Shown piece by piece: positions 14,650-16,484 of a DNA stretch of 16,484 nt (position 1 is the stretch's first letter; every line of letters starts with the position of its first letter). The notes under the pieces were generated by a model. The model saw only the letters and a program-made list of their open reading frames with translations, searched no databases and was not told the origin of the DNA. Position numbers and translations under genes: made by a program. Source of the DNA: an uncultured Prevotella sp. (lineage in GTDB: Bacteria; Bacteroidota; Bacteroidia; Bacteroidales; Bacteroidaceae); contig CAJPTO010000046.1 in assembly GCA_905373605.1 (NCBI GenBank), positions 1 to 16,484 of the forward strand, read 5' to 3'.

Positions 14650-15855
14650 ATGAACAGATTTTACTTTATATTGTTGTTTTCGCTTTTCGCTTTGACCAGT
14701 TCTGCCTCGTTGAAGAAAGACTTGGCCCAGGTGAAGGCTTACCTTAAAACGGGAAAAGAGTTAGACAGGGCAGAGCAAATCATGCGTGACGTGCTTGCCC
14801 AACCCGACAACCGGAAAGACATGAAGGCATGGTTGTTGTTGCTCGACGTCATCAAGAAGAAGTACGAGCAGGGCAACGAACGACTGTATTTGCAACAGTC
14901 GGCCGACACCGTTGCCATGTACAACCTCACTAAGAAGATGTGCCTCACGCTGGAAAGCATCGACTCCGTGGAGCTGGCCAATGCCAATGGAGATGCCACG
15001 AAGCTGAAATATCGCAAGAAACATGCAGAAGCTTTCTTCACTTACAAGCCTAATCTCTATTATGGCGGAACTTATTTCATGCACAAAAAGATGTACGACA
15101 AGGCTTACAACTTCCTTTCGCTATACATCGACTGTGCAAGCATGCCCATCTTTACGGGCTACGACATCCTCAACACCGACCCAAACCTGCCCCGAGCTGC
15201 TTTCTATTCCGTGTATTGCGGTTATAAGTTGCACCATCCCGATGGGGCTTTGCGCTACCTCCCATTGGCTGAAAAGGATGTAGAACGCCGTGAATTCCTG
15301 TTGCAATACTTGGCCGACGTGTATCTTTTGCAAAACGATACCACCCGTTATCTGGCCGTGTTGAAAGAGGGATTTCAAGATTTTCCCACACAAACTTATT
15401 TTTATACCCGCCTTATCGAGTATTATTCCAAAGACAACAATTGGGCTTCGGCCAACGAATATGTAGACCAAGCACTCAAAGCTAAGCCCGAACATCTCTG
15501 GTTGCGTGTGGCCAAGACCACCATTCTCCTCAACCTTGGCCAGTACGATGCTTGCATCGCCCTTTCCGACAGCATCATCGCCGCCAACAAAGATTTGCCC
15601 GAAGTGTACCTCAATGCAGGGTTGGCCTACTTCAATCGCGCCGTTGAGCAAGAGAAAACTGCCCGAACATCGCGCGACTTGAAAAAGAAGGTGGCCGCCA
15701 ATTATCGTGGCGCACTGCCTTATATGGAACAGTATCGCCGACTTGCTCCCGACGACCAGGCACGTTGGCTCTTGCCGCTCTACACCATTTACCTCAACCT
15801 CAACATGGGAAAAGAGTTTGAAGAGATGGACCGATTGATGAAGCAGGCCAAGTAG
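14650..15855 (+). CDS. Secreted or periplasmic TPR protein, second of a pair
   Basis: This 401-residue protein, using ATG 14650, opens with a clear signal peptide (MNRF, hydrophobic core, cleavage after Ala19 in TSSAS). Upstream in-frame starts would put 39 irrelevant residues before it. The body is helical with TPR-like repeats, for example about 215-245, 249-280, 283-313 (LWLRVAKTTILLNLGQYDAC) and 316-365. The C-terminal region, a repeat around YRGALPYMEQYRRLAPDD (352-369) and then WLLPLYTIYLNLNMGKEF, resembles the end of the preceding TPR protein (SMGYLEQAKSLDPN, then WSYPLYQCYYVNYG), pointing to an old duplication. No catalytic residues are visible. It probably assembles with envelope or secretion components, but the partner is unknown. 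It is followed by an octamer repeat region. Confidence 0.8.
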   Translation: MNRFYFILLFSLFALTSSASLKKDLAQVKAYLKTGKELDRAEQIMRDVLAQPDNRKDMKAWLLLLDVIKKKYEQGNERLYLQQSADTVAMYNLTKKMCLTLESIDSVELANANGDATKLKYRKKHAEAFFTYKPNLYYGGTYFMHKKMYDKAYNFLSLYIDCASMPIFTGYDILNTDPNLPRAAFYSVYCGYKLHHPDGALRYLPLAEKDVERREFLLQYLADVYLLQNDTTRYLAVLKEGFQDFPTQTYFYTRLIEYYSKDNNWASANEYVDQALKAKPEHLWLRVAKTTILLNLGQYDACIALSDSIIAANKDLPEVYLNAGLAYFNRAVEQEKTARTSRDLKKKVAANYRGALPYMEQYRRLAPDDQARWLLPLYTIYLNLNMGKEFEEMDRLMKQAK

Positions 15856-15861
15856 AGCTGT

Positions 15862-15956
15862 TTGAGGTTGTGTTTTTTTAGTTTGTCAGTTCTTCATTTG
15901 GTGAGTTTACGGGTTCACGGGTTGGTGATTTCTGGGGTTAATAAGTCGTAGGGCTG
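15862..15956 (-). repeat. Degenerate octamer array, minus orientation
   Basis: Read on the minus strand, this segment is a run of 8-nt units resembling AACCTCAC/AAACTCAC. In-phase units start at plus positions 15877, 15885, 15893, 15901, 15909, 15917, 15925, 15933, 15941 and 15949 (for example 15901-15908 is AAACTCAC, 15909-15916 GAACCCGT, 15917-15924 CAACCCGT, 15925-15932 GAAATCAC on the minus strand). A further perfect AACCTCAA unit lies at 15862-15869, one base out of phase. It begins 7 nt after the stop of the second TPR gene. Confidence 0.7.
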
Positions 15957-15981
15957 ATTGGTTAGGCTGCAATATAACCAC

Positions 15982-16183
15982 GTACCCATAAACTACCCTT
16001 GCTCAAAAACTCATAAACTTACCAGCTCACACTTTCAAACAACTCTCAACCTCATCAAATCACAACCTCAACAACTCACAACCTCAACAACTCACCAACT
16101 CACAGCCTCACAACCTCATTACCTCATAACCTCACAACCTCAAAAACTCCCGAACTCATAAACTTCCAAACTCAAAAACTTCG
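15982..16183 (+). repeat. Degenerate octamer array, plus orientation, running into the helicase start
   Basis: About 24 tandem 8-nt units of consensus A-A-(A/C)-C-T-C-A-(C/A/T). From 16040 to 16183 there are 18 units in perfect 8-nt register; before that come units at 16007, 16015 and 16023, a 9-nt unit at 16031, and looser units at 15982, 15990 and 15999. AACCTCA recurs exactly at 16048, 16064, 16080, 16112, 16128 and 16136. The tract has almost no G: none in 16026-16104 or 16106-16151. The next octamer window (16184-16191) contains the helicase ATG, so the array is the leader of that gene. Confidence 0.9.
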
Positions 16184-16188
16184 CAACG

Positions 16189-16484
16189 ATGAACACGATA
16201 GACATGGCGAAAGCCTTCCAAAAACTGGGCATAGAGGCCCTTAACGACATGCAAACGGCCACGGCCGAAGCCATGCAGGCTGCCAAAGGAGATGTGGTGG
16301 TGCTATCACCCACGGGTACTGGCAAGACGCTGGCTTACCTTTTGCCCTTGGCTCAGATGATAAACTCCGACAACGACAGTGTGCAAGCCGTGGTCATTGT
16401 GCCTGGGCGCGAACTGGCTTTGCAGTCGCAGCAGGTGTTGGCCGATGTTTGGGGCGTGAGAGGCATGGCTTGTTACGGCGGACG
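16189..16484 (+). CDS. DEAD/DEAH-box RNA helicase, N-terminal part (cut by window end)
   Basis: The first 98 residues are present and the gene runs off the window. Family motifs appear in order: a Q-motif-like region with Phe10 and Gln22 (FQKLGIEALNDMQ), Walker A/motif I SPTGTGKT (40-47), motif Ia as PGRELALQ (72-79, with Gly where PTREL has Thr) and a GG pair (97-98) at the motif Ib position. Superfamily 2 helicases of this kind use ATP to unwind or remodel RNA in ribosome assembly, mRNA decay or cold adaptation; which one cannot be judged from the N-terminus. The ATG at 16189 follows directly on the octamer array and lacks a Shine-Dalgarno. The DEAD motif itself lies beyond the window, so a DNA helicase of the same superfamily is not fully excluded. 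Confidence 0.85.
   Translation, partial: MNTIDMAKAFQKLGIEALNDMQTATAEAMQAAKGDVVVLSPTGTGKTLAYLLPLAQMINSDNDSVQAVVIVPGRELALQSQQVLADVWGVRGMACYGG

Noticed and set aside
15958..16161. 67-residue open frame over the octamer array
   Set aside because: It exists only because the repeat lacks stop codons in that frame; the product is a low-complexity Thr/Ser/Gln/Pro string.
15982..16183. Octamer tract as a CRISPR array
   Set aside because: Units are 8 nt with no unique spacers and no cas gene nearby.

Overview
The window looks like chromosomal DNA from a member of the Bacteroidales, most likely a Prevotella-type bacterium. The evidence is a TPR/beta-propeller/OmpA lipoprotein matching PorE of the type IX secretion system, a Bacteroidetes-only sensor-kinase architecture (DUF5112/DUF5113-like), a Bacteroidetes-style GyrA, promoter boxes of the TAnnTTTG type, and an almost complete lack of Shine-Dalgarno sequences. 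I see no insertion sequence, phage, CRISPR array, tRNA or rRNA. The species call is inference.

Layout. Positions 1-701 hold no convincing gene. On the minus strand follow an orphan fucosyltransferase-like glycosyltransferase (702-1538), the PorE-like lipoprotein (1789-3852), and the ribosomal operon rplU-rpmA (4739 down to 4140), which has its own promoter box, leader hairpin and terminator. From about 5119 everything reads on the plus strand. First comes a three-gene cluster: a very large tandem sensor kinase (stop at 8726), a LuxR-type response regulator (8754-9479) and an overlapping small polytopic membrane protein (9472-10110). After a terminator and a promoter box comes gyrA (10359-12974). 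It is followed by two exported, distantly paralogous TPR proteins (13065-14288 and 14650-15855), the first of which sits where the virulence-linked TPR protein TprA lies beside gyrA in Porphyromonas gingivalis (recalled). The window ends inside a DEAD-box-type RNA helicase gene starting at 16189.

The most unusual element is the 333-nt gap in front of the helicase. It is almost entirely built of degenerate 8-nt units: about ten units on the minus strand (15862-15956), then about 24 on the plus strand (15982-16183), in strict 8-nt phase over most of their length and running straight into the helicase start codon. The second notable item is the sensor kinase. Its first half has a good ATP-binding domain but no recognisable phosphoacceptor histidine, while its second half has a clear H-E-x-x-x-x-P motif but a ruined ATP-binding domain, so the two halves look complementary within one polypeptide.

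Functionally the window mixes housekeeping (gyrase, ribosomal proteins L21/L27, RNA helicase) with envelope functions (PorE-like peptidoglycan anchor, periplasmic TPR proteins, a signalling cluster that probably monitors the envelope or periplasm).
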